Below, piece by piece: positions 17,192-25,761 of a stretch of DNA of 64,000 nt. The stretch spans positions 1,054,001 to 1,118,000 of the forward strand of contig NC_005861.2 of assembly GCF_000011565.2 (NCBI RefSeq), written 5' to 3'. Position 1 is the first letter of the stretch. The number at the start of each line of letters is the position of its first letter. The DNA comes from Candidatus Protochlamydia amoebophila UWE25. Lineage in GTDB: Bacteria > Chlamydiota > Chlamydiia > Chlamydiales > Parachlamydiaceae. The notes beneath the pieces are model-generated. The model searched no databases, was not told the DNA's origin, and was given only the letters and a program-made list of their open reading frames with translations. The translations under genes were made by a program, and so were the position numbers.

Positions 17192-17420
17192 TCAACTTTT
17201 GTGAACAAAAACGAATTGCTTGAGTAATAAGCGATCTAATGGAGTAATTTGCCTTTGACTTTTGTTGGCAAGTAAAACTATCCCAATGCCTTCTTTCAGT
17301 TTAAAGCCAATATAAGTGGGAAAAACCAGGCCCCTTTAATTTTTATCAATGGTTAAACCACCTGGGCTAACATAGCGTTGTAAACCCAATCCCATCACCA
17401 AATGAACATTAACTTTAAAA
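17192..17420 (-). pseudogene. class C beta-lactamase-like remnant
   Basis: One minus-strand frame gives VMGLGLQRY, then PGGLTIDKN followed by an in-frame stop, then FPTYIGFKLKEGIGIVLLANKSQ and a stop at 17192. This matches the C-terminal end of AmpC-type serine beta-lactamases and related hydrolases, whose KTG motif is followed by GF--Y--F-P---GIV-LANK. The KTG itself is destroyed by the stop and the N-terminal catalytic domain is missing, so it is inactive. It lies upstream of the YhhQ gene, next to an IS982-type remnant that may have caused the loss. Confidence 0.55.
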
Positions 17421-17424
17421 AAAG

Positions 17425-17610
17425 ATTAATAAGAAAATTGTATAGTTCTAATCTTTTATGAAAGATCAAATACTTCTTCTTTGTCATCATCTTTATTATC
17501 TTTTCCATGGCTATGCTTGGCCATGTATTCAGGGAACATCAGTTCCTCATCTGAAGCATTTTTTCCTATGTTTTGCTTTACCTAAGAACACTAAGGGATC
17601 TGTGAAGGGA
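17425..17610. other. gap with a short acidic ORF fragment
   Basis: No intact gene is visible. On the minus strand, 17458 to about 17560 encodes a fragment NASDEELMFPEYMAKHSHGK followed by an Asp/Glu/Lys-rich tail ending EEVFDLS and a stop. It looks like the acidic C-terminus of a lost protein; no start is available. The rest is featureless. Confidence 0.35.
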
Positions 17611-18178
17611 TTTTATTGATAGACTCTACAGGATTAACGGTTTGCCCGCGTCAAACGTGCCTCTTCCCATCGTGTCTTTAAAGAGCCACGCTAAGAGGGG
17701 AAAAACAACCGTCGGCTGGTGCTTTGGGTTTAAGCTCCATCTCGTGATTAATCATCATGCAGAAATTGTCGCATTTAAGTTGACAACTGGCAATATTGAT
17801 GATCGCAAACCCGTTCCAGAAATGGTAGAAGGGATGAAAGGAAAAGCATTCGCAGATAGAGGAGATATTTCAGAAAAACTGACTCATACTCTCATGCAAA
17901 AGGGAATTCATCTTTTCACAAAAGTAAAGAAGAAGATGAAAAATAAATTGATCCCGTTAGTGGATAAACTCATGCTAAAAAAGAGGGCTATGATTGAAAG
18001 TGTGAATCATCTGTTGAAAAGTAGCCGTTAGATAAAACATCATCGGCGCCGAAGTCGATGGAAGTTTCTTAGCAATCTAATGGCAGGTCTTGCTAGTTAT
18101 TGTTTGAATCCATCCAAGCCTCGACTGTTCTTTTCAAATACAGAAATCGAAGCTGTTAAGCTCCTAGAATATTTTTGA
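17611..18178 (+). pseudogene. IS982-family transposase remnant
   Basis: The translation gives IDSTGLTVC, then (after a shift near 17640) RGKTTVGWCFGFKLHLVINH, KLTTGNIDDRKPVPEM, GKAFADRGDISEKL and KKRAMIESVNHLLKS. An in-frame TAG follows at 18030, and the same frame continues with HHRRRSRWKFLSNLMAGLASY to a TGA at 18176. These are the DDE-transposase blocks of IS982-type elements. The N-terminal part is missing and no terminal repeats are evident, so the element is dead. Confidence 0.8.
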
Positions 18179-18423
18179 GGGTTTCTTACGTTAAACTGGC
18201 GTTGAATTAGCTAAGATTTTTTCAGATTAGGTCCTGCTTATTTTTCATTAACCGTAAAAACGGTTTCATAAAATGCTTATTTGTTTTCACGTTTTCACGC
18301 AGAGTGAGATACAAAAATAAGAATCGTTAAAGAAAGAAATGAAATTAAACACCTTCTGTTATCTTTTTTTATCTTGAAATTAGGCGTTTATCCCAGGCAT
18401 AGATTTGAATACCTGATTAACTA

Positions 18424-18452
18424 TTGACAAGGGTGAAATTCGAGATTATGGT
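18424..18452 (+). promoter_or_regulatory. sigma-70-type promoter candidate
   Basis: TTGACA (18424-18429) is a perfect -35 hexamer, followed 17 bases later by TATGGT (18447-18452) as a -10. It lies 51 bases upstream of the 2OG-oxygenase-like gene. Strength in chlamydiae cannot be judged from sequence. Confidence 0.45.
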
Positions 18453-18502
18453 CAAAATTACGAGATTTTAGAAGACAGCTTAAATTTCACCGAGGAAAAC
18501 AA

Positions 18503-19462
18503 ATGGATGATAATAAAGAGCAGATTCAACTTCTTCACAAATTAGAAACTCCTCAATTAAGAAAAGAAAACGCTTCTATTATCAGTTATCATTATCAAAC
18601 AGAAAAAACCAATCCAACGGTTTTTCATTTTGTATCCATTGATTTCAAATCTCCTCCCATTCGATTAAAACAAAGTCTAATCAGTCATGAATTAATTAAT
18701 GAAAAAGATATCTATCTGATTGATCGCTATTTTACCGAGGAGGAAGGGGAAAGTTTACGAAATTTTTCAAAGCAAGCACATTTTAAGACGAAGATTTTTG
18801 CCGATCAAAATAGTCGATCAAAAGGGGAGACACCTGATCGTGCGATGGATCCGGAAGAAAAATGGAATTTCTTTTTAAATCCTGGACCTGCCATTCAAGA
18901 ACTTTTTAAATTGTTAAATTGGTTGGCGGATCGTTTACATGCCGATATTTCTACCCTCCCTTGGGAAATGTATGAGGCAGACCTCTGCGTACCAGCTGTA
19001 GCTAGTAATCGAGTTGAAAGTAAAACGTTAGAAAGTATGGAGATGGGGAAACATCAAGATTATGATACAGAGCAAGGCATTGCTTTTGGAATACCCATTT
19101 TGTATTCAGAGACTCCTAAATTTCATTTTAATATTTTTTTCAATGGATCCGAAGGCAAGCCTTGGTTAGTTTCGGCTATGCTTTATTCCACATCGGAGGC
19201 TTTTGCTTCAGAATACGGTTTAGGGACAGTTTTTTTTGATAAAAATGATAAACAATCATTTTGTGCTGATGCTAAGCATATGCGTTTAGTCATTTTTGAG
19301 GGAGATATTGTTCATGCGATTGAACAATCTAAACTTCCTGCTCATGAAAATATTTGGAGAGTTTCTTATGTCTTTAAACTATTGATTAATCCAAAAGACA
19401 AAAATCGCTCGATGAAACAGGCTTTTTCTGAATTGATGAATGCAGCCAGTCAGCAGAAATAA
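18503..19462 (+). CDS. 2OG-Fe(II) oxygenase-like protein
   Basis: The 319-residue product has an N-terminal segment without recognisable features. After it comes a layout that fits the double-stranded beta-helix dioxygenases: HQD (H184-x-D186) as iron ligands, a strand ending FNIFF, then SAMLYSTSEA and GLGTVFFD. The distal His 271 is in GDIVHAIEQS and Arg 286 in WRVSYVF, which would bind the 2-oxoglutarate carboxylate. Such enzymes hydroxylate proteins, nucleic acids or small molecules; the substrate here is unknown. It has its own promoter candidate and converges on the outer-membrane protein gene. Confidence 0.55.
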   Translation: MDDNKEQIQLLHKLETPQLRKENASIISYHYQTEKTNPTVFHFVSIDFKSPPIRLKQSLISHELINEKDIYLIDRYFTEEEGESLRNFSKQAHFKTKIFADQNSRSKGETPDRAMDPEEKWNFFLNPGPAIQELFKLLNWLADRLHADISTLPWEMYEADLCVPAVASNRVESKTLESMEMGKHQDYDTEQGIAFGIPILYSETPKFHFNIFFNGSEGKPWLVSAMLYSTSEAFASEYGLGTVFFDKNDKQSFCADAKHMRLVIFEGDIVHAIEQSKLPAHENIWRVSYVFKLLINPKDKNRSMKQAFSELMNAASQQK

Positions 19463-19476
19463 GTTGGATTGATTAT

Positions 19477-20367
19477 TTAAATCCCAAATCCAATATCTAT
19501 TGTTGCAGCAAAAGATCGCCATGCTGTGTGATGAGATTTTTCATTCAAAACACTTTCATTGGGAGATTTTAGCTTCTCTTGCGCAACCTTCCATTCCTGA
19601 AGTTTCAAACCAAGTCCGATATACCAACATAAATTAAAGTGCCATGTTGCATCGATATAAAAAACTTGTCCGTGCGTGTGCTTTGACCAACCTTTACGAG
19701 CTAATTGATCTTTTAACGCTTGTAAGCCGTGTATATTTTTTTTAGATTGCCAGTTCCCCCAATGATATTCATAACCTAGGTCGATAGAAAATTCATCCAA
19801 AAAACCTTTTAGGTTAATCCCGGCCCAAGGTCCTTCCCAATGATTGGAATAGCCTAAATTTGCAGTTTTTGACACATCATTAATTCTTGCTTTTATATGT
19901 GATGTCTTAAAGTGCTGTTCATGATAAGACCATCCAAGCATAGGTCTTAAAGTGATTAAACGGTAAAAAGGAATCAAGTTAAATTGATATCCTACTCCCA
20001 ATATAGCATCCTTAGTCATTCCTTTGAGTTTGCTAGATTCGAAACGAGCATGTTGTTGGGAATAGAGATGTTGGATTTCTTTCCATCCTCCTGATCCTGC
20101 CCAAGCATAATCGGCATCTAAATGGACGAATAAACTCAGTAGACAAAGATTAGCTTTGAAACCGACTTGATAAAGAGAGATAGATCGTAGTTTAAGTTGA
20201 TCATTTGAAAACGAGGGCTCGTATGCTTTCAAGAATTTACGCTGCGTATTCAGAGAATCGGACCGATAACCGTTAGTGAGCTTTAAATCAAAACTTAATA
20301 GTTCAGACCATGCTGAAGAGAAAAATAAAAGAGAAAAAATAAAAAAAACGCAACAAACTTTTTTCAT
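19477..20367 (-). CDS. outer-membrane beta-barrel protein
   Basis: The 296-residue product starts with a typical signal peptide (MKKVCCVFFIFSLLFFSSAWS, with cleavage expected near residue 21). The rest alternates hydrophobic and polar residues and is rich in Tyr, Trp and Gly, for example YRLITLRPMLGWSYHEQ, SIDLGYEYHWGNW and YIGLGLKLQEW, as in transmembrane beta strands. The chain ends on a strand-like AATIDIGFGI. It is probably a porin or surface protein of the outer membrane. I cannot link it to a named chlamydial OMP family. Confidence 0.7.
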   Translation of the reverse strand: MKKVCCVFFIFSLLFFSSAWSELLSFDLKLTNGYRSDSLNTQRKFLKAYEPSFSNDQLKLRSISLYQVGFKANLCLLSLFVHLDADYAWAGSGGWKEIQHLYSQQHARFESSKLKGMTKDAILGVGYQFNLIPFYRLITLRPMLGWSYHEQHFKTSHIKARINDVSKTANLGYSNHWEGPWAGINLKGFLDEFSIDLGYEYHWGNWQSKKNIHGLQALKDQLARKGWSKHTHGQVFYIDATWHFNLCWYIGLGLKLQEWKVAQEKLKSPNESVLNEKSHHTAWRSFAATIDIGFGI

Positions 20368-20739
20368 AAGATAATATCTTTTTTAGAAATTGCCAACATT
20401 ATATTAAAGTTGATGATATGGAGCAAGAAAGAGTATTGAAAATAAAAAAAATTCAAAAGCCTACTCCTTAAAAAACACATTATTTTTAATGTTAAAAATG
20501 TAATGATGAACGAGAAAAAACGTAATTAAAAGTTTAGCGATTCATTTTATTTAATGATCTATTCTTAAAAAGATTATGAATTTCTAATTGGAGAGGTGTT
20601 TTTAGCTAACAGCTACGAGTGTTGCTAAAGTATTGCCTAATTAGAAAAATCGAGTTATGCTTAGAAGTTTTTATTAGGCTTTTAATCATGCGAAAAAGTT
20701 TATAAATTAAAATAATCGTTAGCTTGAAAAGAGGTATTG
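20368..20739. other. AT-rich gap, divergent promoter region
   Basis: This gap separates the divergent outer-membrane protein and potA genes. It is AT-rich with no open frame of note. TAGCTAACA and TGTTGCTA (20609-20631) form an imperfect inverted repeat. Promoters for both genes must lie here but no clear hexamer pair stands out. Confidence 0.4.
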
Positions 20740-21861
20740 ATGGTAGAAGGCATCGTTTTTGAACATGTTTCAAAAAAATTTGCAGATAGTATAGCCCTGA
20801 ATGATGTGTCATTTGCTATTAATAAAGGAGAGTTTTTTTCTCTTCTAGGCCCTAGTGGATGTGGAAAAACAACACTATTAAGGATTTTGGCAGGATTTGA
20901 AAAACCTGATCAAGGAAGGATTTTACTTGACGGGCAAGACATCACTAAACTCCCTGCGAATAAACGACCTATCAACACCGTTTTTCAAAACTATGCTTTA
21001 TTTCCTCATTTAACGATTTGGGAAAATATCGCTTTTGGCCTTCGCATCGCTCAGCGTTCTGAAACAGAAATCAAACGAGAAGTCGAGCAGATGCTGGGTT
21101 TAATTCAGATGAAAGAACACGGACATAAAAAGCCTGATCAAATTAGCGGGGGGCAAAAGCAACGTGTAGCTATTGCAAGAGCTTTAGTCAACCATCCTCG
21201 CATTTTATTACTAGATGAACCCTTAGCGGCATTGGATTTAAAATTACGCCAAAAAATGCTCTTAGATTTAGATCGTATTCATGATGAAGTGGGAATCACA
21301 TTTATTTTTGTTACTCATGATCAAAGCGAGGCTATGGCTGTTAGTGATCGCATTGCTGTTTTACATAAAGGGAGTTTAGAGCAAATTGGAAATCCTATAG
21401 AAATTTATGAAATGCCCAAAAGTAGTTTTGTGGCAGATTTTATTGGTGACACCAATTTTTTTGATGGTTGGGTAAAAGAGACGGCTCAAAAGGAATACAG
21501 TCTTGTTGATGTAGAAGGATTTCCTCAAATTTATTGTTTTAATGATAAACAACTATCGAAAGGAGATGCTGTTCATCTTAGTGTAAGGCCAGAAAAAATT
21601 CATATCTCTCGCGAACAAATTCAGGCCCATCCTCTCCAAAATGTTTTTCAGGGGATTGTCGATGATGTCATTTACAAAGGGGATCATACTCATTTTGGTA
21701 TTCAAGTCGGAGATCGAAAAATTTCTGTCAATCAACAACACAGTCGTTTCCTTCTCGATGAAGCCCCCATTAAATGGAAAGATGTAGTGTGGATTTGGTG
21801 GCATTCAGATGATGGATTTATCTTGGAGCGATGCCAAAAGCTCGAGAATAACAATGAATAG
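20740..21861 (+). CDS. potA: spermidine/putrescine ABC transporter, ATP-binding protein
   Basis: The 373-residue ATPase drives polyamine import. Visible are Walker A GPSGCGKTT (about residues 37-45), Q-loop FQNYALFPHLT, signature ISGGQKQRVAIARAL, Walker B ILLLDEPLAALD, and the switch His in FVTHDQSEAMAVSDRI. The C-terminal TOBE-type domain includes LSVRPEKIHI. I used ATG 20740, preceded by AAGAGG; a TTG one codon earlier is less likely. It overlaps potB by 8 bases in a four-gene operon. Confidence 0.95.
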   Translation: MVEGIVFEHVSKKFADSIALNDVSFAINKGEFFSLLGPSGCGKTTLLRILAGFEKPDQGRILLDGQDITKLPANKRPINTVFQNYALFPHLTIWENIAFGLRIAQRSETEIKREVEQMLGLIQMKEHGHKKPDQISGGQKQRVAIARALVNHPRILLLDEPLAALDLKLRQKMLLDLDRIHDEVGITFIFVTHDQSEAMAVSDRIAVLHKGSLEQIGNPIEIYEMPKSSFVADFIGDTNFFDGWVKETAQKEYSLVDVEGFPQIYCFNDKQLSKGDAVHLSVRPEKIHISREQIQAHPLQNVFQGIVDDVIYKGDHTHFGIQVGDRKISVNQQHSRFLLDEAPIKWKDVVWIWWHSDDGFILERCQKLENNNE

Positions 21862-22723
21862 CAAAACTAAAAATGAGTGGGTTTTAACCCTACCTTCTTT
21901 TATTTGGCTCTTAGTATTTTTTTTGATACCAACCTGTATCATTTATGCTTATGCTTTAAAGCCAAATAATATTTATGGAGGAGTTGGCGAGGGGTGGTCT
22001 TTAGAAGCAATTAAAGATTTAATCAATCCTAATTATTACGTTTTACTATTCCGAACGATTTTTTTGGGAATAGCGACGACGCTATTTTGTTTGCTTTTAG
22101 CGTTGCCAGTTGGCTACCAGATGACATTGATTTCAAAACGAGCTAGACGTTTGCTCATGCTCATGTTAGTTCTTCCTTTTTGGAGTAGTTTTCTCATTCG
22201 GATTTTTGCTTGGAAAATGCTTTTACATCCCGAAGGGTATATTAAAAATTTTCTTGTTTCTATTCACCTGATAGATGCTGATACATCTCTCCTTTATAAT
22301 CTAGGTTCAGTCATTTTAGTTATGGTTTACACTTATTTACCTTTTGCCGTTTTTCCTATTTATGCAGCAGCTTCCAAATTCAATTTTCAGCTATTTGAAG
22401 CTGCTATGGATTTAGGAGCCACAAAAAACCAAGCATTTTTTAAAGTGTTTATTCCTGGAATAGCTAAAGGAATTTTAACAGGAACAATGATGGTTTTCAT
22501 TTCTGCCGTTGGTGCATATGTAATTCCGGATCTTGTAGGAGGATTTAGCAGTGAAATGATTGGGAATAAAATCGCTCAAAGAGTCTTTGTTGATCGTCAT
22601 TTACCCCAAGCAAGCGCTCTTTCTGCTCTTTTGTCTTTAGTTATCTTTTTACCACTTTTAGCCTATGTTTTTATTTCTACTCGGCAAAAAAAAATTGAAG
22701 TAGAAGTGAGGAACAGAGAATGA
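21854..22723 (+). CDS. potB: spermidine/putrescine ABC transporter, permease
   Basis: The 289-residue inner-membrane permease has about six helices, starting with WVLTLPSFIWLLVFFLIP. The EAA loop is seen in FEAAMDLGATKNQAFFKVFIPG, where it contacts the ATPase. The start ATG 21854 lies inside the end of potA (8-base overlap), consistent with coupled translation. It ends in a 4-base ATGA overlap with potC. Confidence 0.93.
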   Translation: MNSKTKNEWVLTLPSFIWLLVFFLIPTCIIYAYALKPNNIYGGVGEGWSLEAIKDLINPNYYVLLFRTIFLGIATTLFCLLLALPVGYQMTLISKRARRLLMLMLVLPFWSSFLIRIFAWKMLLHPEGYIKNFLVSIHLIDADTSLLYNLGSVILVMVYTYLPFAVFPIYAAASKFNFQLFEAAMDLGATKNQAFFKVFIPGIAKGILTGTMMVFISAVGAYVIPDLVGGFSSEMIGNKIAQRVFVDRHLPQASALSALLSLVIFLPLLAYVFISTRQKKIEVEVRNRE

Positions 22724-23487
22724 AAAAAAGTCCATTAAGTTTTTGGATCACAGTTTTTGTTCTCATTTTTTTATACGTTCCCATTCTCGTCTTAATCATT
22801 AATTCTTTTAATGATTCACGATTTGGTGGACAATGGGTTGGTTTTACTTATAAATGGTATGATCGGCTTTGGAATGAGCATAAAATGTGGTATGCTTTGC
22901 GTAATTCTTTAATCGTAGGTGTGTCTGCGACAATTGTGTCGACTTTTTTAGGAACGTGTGCAGCTTTTGCTTTACACCTTTATAAATCCAAATTACAAAA
23001 TTTTCATTACGGACTCATTTATACCCCGCTACTTATTCCTGATATTCTAACAGGAATTAGTCTTCTTCTATTTTTTGTCACTGTAAATGTAAAATTGGGC
23101 CTTTTTACGGTCTTTATTGCACACACCACATTTTGCATGAGTTATGTTACAATGGTTATGCTTTCAAAACTGCAGAATTTTGATTTTACTTTGATAGAAG
23201 CCGCACAAGATTTAGGAGCAAATACCTGGACCTTAATCAAAAAGATTTTACTTCCTTTATTAGCACCAGGATTAATGACTGGAGCTCTTTTAGCTTTTAT
23301 TCTTTCTATTGACGATTTTGTCATTACTTTTTTTGTTGCGGGGCAAGGGGTTTTGACGTTGCCTGTTTATGTTTACAATATGATTAAGTTTGGATCGACA
23401 CCTATAGTGAATGCGCTTTCTGTTCTGATTTTGGGCGTGACATTTGTATTTATATTTTTTACACAACGTTTATCTAAAGAGGATTGA
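22720..23487 (+). CDS. potC: spermidine/putrescine ABC transporter, permease
   Basis: The 255-residue second permease begins with a helix LSFWITVFVLIFLYVPILVL. It carries the EAA-loop sequence EAAQDLGANTWTLIKKILLP, and then a helix-rich end with LAFILSIDDFVITFFVAG, typical of PotC. It overlaps potB by four bases (ATGA). With PotB it forms the membrane channel of the importer. Confidence 0.93.
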   Translation: MKKSPLSFWITVFVLIFLYVPILVLIINSFNDSRFGGQWVGFTYKWYDRLWNEHKMWYALRNSLIVGVSATIVSTFLGTCAAFALHLYKSKLQNFHYGLIYTPLLIPDILTGISLLLFFVTVNVKLGLFTVFIAHTTFCMSYVTMVMLSKLQNFDFTLIEAAQDLGANTWTLIKKILLPLLAPGLMTGALLAFILSIDDFVITFFVAGQGVLTLPVYVYNMIKFGSTPIVNALSVLILGVTFVFIFFTQRLSKED

Positions 23488-23489
23488 GC

Positions 23490-24527
23490 ATGAAAAAATA
23501 CTTTCTCTTATTACTTTCCCTGTTCGCTAGCCTTAGTATTTTTACGGCATGCCAAAATACGCTTGTTCCAGAGCTGCACATCATGATTTGGAGTGATTAC
23601 ATCAAACCTGAAATCATAGAAAAATTTCAGGAAAGTCACCATTGTCGTGTTATTATTGATACCTTTGATTCTAATGAATCGATGTATGCTAAGGTAAAGT
23701 TAGGAGCCGGTGGTTATGATATCATTTTTCCAAGCAACTATTTCATGCAAATCATGAATCAACAAAATATGCTCGAGCCTTTAAATAAAGAATTAATTCC
23801 CAATCTTAAAAATTTAGATCCTGCGTATACTAACAAAGTCGATCGCTCATTGCTCAATTTAGGTGTTCCTTATATGGTTTCCAGTGCTGGAATCGTTTAT
23901 CGTCAAGATAAAGTTGAAAATTTAGAAGTTTCTTGGGGGGTATTTGGCAAATCGAATTATAAAGGTCGCATGACGATGCTTAACGACGTGCGGGAGACTT
24001 TAGGCGCTGCCTTGAAATTTTTAGGCTATAGTGCCAATACAACTCAATTGCAACAAATCGATCAAGCAGCGCAAGTGCTCATCGATTGGAAAACTAATTT
24101 AGCCAAATTTGAAAGCGAACAATATAAAGCGGGGATTTCTAGTGCTGAGTATCTCATTGTCAATGGTTATAATGGGGATGCATTGCAAGTTATGAAAGAA
24201 AACAAAAATGTGAATTTTTTCTATCCAAAAGAAGGCATTAGTTTTTCTATGGATTTTATGGTGATTCCTAAAGAAGCTATTCAAAAAGAATTGGCTCATG
24301 CATTTATTAATTTCCTTTTAGATGGTAAAGTAGCTGCTGAAAACATCGAGCATTCTCTCTTTTTAAGTCCAAATCTAGCTGCTTATGAGTATTTATCCAG
24401 TGAATTAAAAAATAATACTGTTCTATTTATGCCGAAAGAGGTTTTAGATAAAGCTGAGTTGATTAAATATCTGGGTGAAAAGGGTATTCTTTACAACAAA
24501 GCTTGGGATAAAGTAAAGGCGAGTTAA
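23490..24527 (+). CDS. potD: spermidine/putrescine-binding lipoprotein
   Basis: The 345-residue substrate-binding protein has a lipoprotein signal (LLSLFASLSIFTAC, lipobox FTAC), so it is anchored in the periplasm. The mature part has MIWSDYIKPEIIEKFQ, YDIIFPSNYFM, and a late KAWDKVKA, in line with PotD/PotF proteins. ATG 23490 follows the potC stop by two bases. Which polyamine it prefers cannot be told. Amoeba cytosol is rich in polyamines, so import from the host is the likely role. Confidence 0.93.
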   Translation: MKKYFLLLLSLFASLSIFTACQNTLVPELHIMIWSDYIKPEIIEKFQESHHCRVIIDTFDSNESMYAKVKLGAGGYDIIFPSNYFMQIMNQQNMLEPLNKELIPNLKNLDPAYTNKVDRSLLNLGVPYMVSSAGIVYRQDKVENLEVSWGVFGKSNYKGRMTMLNDVRETLGAALKFLGYSANTTQLQQIDQAAQVLIDWKTNLAKFESEQYKAGISSAEYLIVNGYNGDALQVMKENKNVNFFYPKEGISFSMDFMVIPKEAIQKELAHAFINFLLDGKVAAENIEHSLFLSPNLAAYEYLSSELKNNTVLFMPKEVLDKAELIKYLGEKGILYNKAWDKVKAS

Positions 24528-24537
24528 TGCTCGCTTT
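24516..24537 (+). terminator. hairpin at the end of potABCD
   Basis: AAGGCGAG and CTCGCTTT pair (8 bp with one G-T) around a 6-base loop that includes the potD stop codon. There is no long T-run after it, so the hairpin may terminate weakly or protect the 3' end. Confidence 0.45.
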
Positions 24538-24586
24538 CAAAATCTTTATTGACAGCTGATTCTTACCTGTCGTCAAAAGGTTGTTG

Positions 24587-24769
24587 TTAGCTCAAGAAAG
24601 TTAACGTTGCGATATAAGCTGGGCTCCAAATGATCTTGTCATTGATTTTGAATTGAGAATAATAAGCAGCTATAGCCTGTTCATCCTCACTTGCTATTTT
24701 ATTTATTCTATCTTGCTCATAAAACTTGCTTAATTGCTCATAAATAGACCGAACAGTTTGCGCGTCAAT
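24587..24769 (-). pseudogene. ORF remnant without start codon
   Basis: One minus-strand frame of about 60 codons encodes TVRSIYEQLSKFYEQDRI, then KIASEDEQAIAAYYSQ and WSPAYIATLTFLS before the stop at 24587. It has coding-like, helical composition but a TGA directly upstream and no ATG. It is probably the C-terminal end of a lost protein. The family is not recognised. Confidence 0.35.
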
Positions 24770-24909
24770 TCATCCTACTTAACGAATAATGTATTTAAAT
24801 TTGAGGCCATTATATTTGTGGATGAAAAGTATTAATAAAAATTCAAAAGACTAAAAAAATAATATCCTTTGAAGTCTAGCTGATGTTAAATCCCACCGGC
24901 TAAAGTTTT

Positions 24910-25089
24910 TTATTTTACTGTCGATCCTTTAGGATGGCATTTATTGCATCTAAATAGACAATCAGAATCTTGCGCATTAGAACTCGGAAATTGGTTTTTT
25001 AAAAGATTTAAGAAATCATTTGTCATGCATTCGGTTGCATTCACACAAAAGGATCCGGTTAAAAGTAAAAAAAACATTAAATTTTTCAT
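24910..25089 (-). CDS. small secreted Cys-rich protein with CXXCH
   Basis: The 59-residue product has a clear signal peptide (MKNLMFFLLLTGSFCVNA, cleavage expected after about residue 18). The mature part is about 40 residues with four cysteines: C21, then C44, C48 and C51 in CLFRCNKCHPKG. CNKCH has the form of a c-type cytochrome haem site (CXXCH), but disulfide or zinc use is just as possible in so small a protein. A similar small secreted protein follows upstream on the same strand (25426-25626). No family is recognised. Confidence 0.55.
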   Translation of the reverse strand: MKNLMFFLLLTGSFCVNATECMTNDFLNLLKNQFPSSNAQDSDCLFRCNKCHPKGSTVK

Positions 25090-25425
25090 TATTTTTTCTT
25101 AGTTTGTAACTAATTACTTCGAAATTTAAACAAAAGCAATGTCTGCTCAATTGAGTTATTGTCACTAGCTGGCTAGAGCTTTTCTCAAAGCGATAACTCA
25201 CGAATTATTTATGTACAAGCCTTTTTGGAAATGGGTATGTAATTCATAAGTTTTAACGAAAAATGTTAAAACCAGAAAAAATTAAAGAAAAATTAAAAAG
25301 TTTATTTTGGATTATAAAGGTTAATTTTAAATCTGAACCACACATTTAATAGAATGAATATGGTATAAATTGACCAATTGATAAGTCGTTTTTTTGGTGA
25401 TCAGCTATTGCTTAATTTAAATAGG
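25090..25425. other. gap with a strong inverted repeat
   Basis: No gene is evident. TGAGTTATTG (25152-25161) and CGATAACTCA (25191-25200) form a 10-bp stem with one wobble around 29 bases that can themselves fold. It lies in the leader of the CXXCH protein gene or downstream of the next minus-strand gene, and could be a terminator or a small RNA element. The rest is AT-rich. Confidence 0.4.
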
Positions 25426-25626
25426 TTAGGCTGTCGACTTTTTATAAGGAGGATTAGGGTTTTGTTGAATCTGTTTTTCAGTTAGGGCTTCATAAGTTTC
25501 TTCTTCATCATTCTCGTCTTCTTCTTCCACGACTCTGCTTAATGTGTATAGACGTTGATAGTCACATGAATAAGCAATGCACTCTGTAAAGAGAGTTAGA
25601 AACATAAAGAAAAGTTTTCCCTTCAT
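25426..25626 (-). CDS. small secreted acidic protein
   Basis: The 66-residue product starts MKGKLFFMFLTLFTECIAYS, a signal peptide with cleavage likely near residue 19. The mature part has one Cys, then a strongly acidic stretch VVEEEDENDEEETYEAL, and ends in a basic PPYKKSTA. It should reach the periplasm or beyond. The family is not recognised. It is divergent from mgtE, whose leader is the intervening 135 bases. Confidence 0.55.
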   Translation of the reverse strand: MKGKLFFMFLTLFTECIAYSCDYQRLYTLSRVVEEEDENDEEETYEALTEKQIQQNPNPPYKKSTA

Positions 25627-25761
25627 TTAGATCCCTTTGGTTATTGAGACCAACACTATACACAGAATAAACTTTTTTTACAACAAAAAATTGTTTTTTT
25701 ATAAAATTTATTTAGAAACTGTTTTTTTAAGTTTTAAAAAAAATGATGTGAGACAAAAAAT

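Noticed and set aside
25016-25201. 61-codon minus-strand frame overlapping the CXXCH protein
   Set aside because: It overlaps the small secreted protein in another frame, lacks a signal peptide or ribosome site, and includes the strong inverted repeat.
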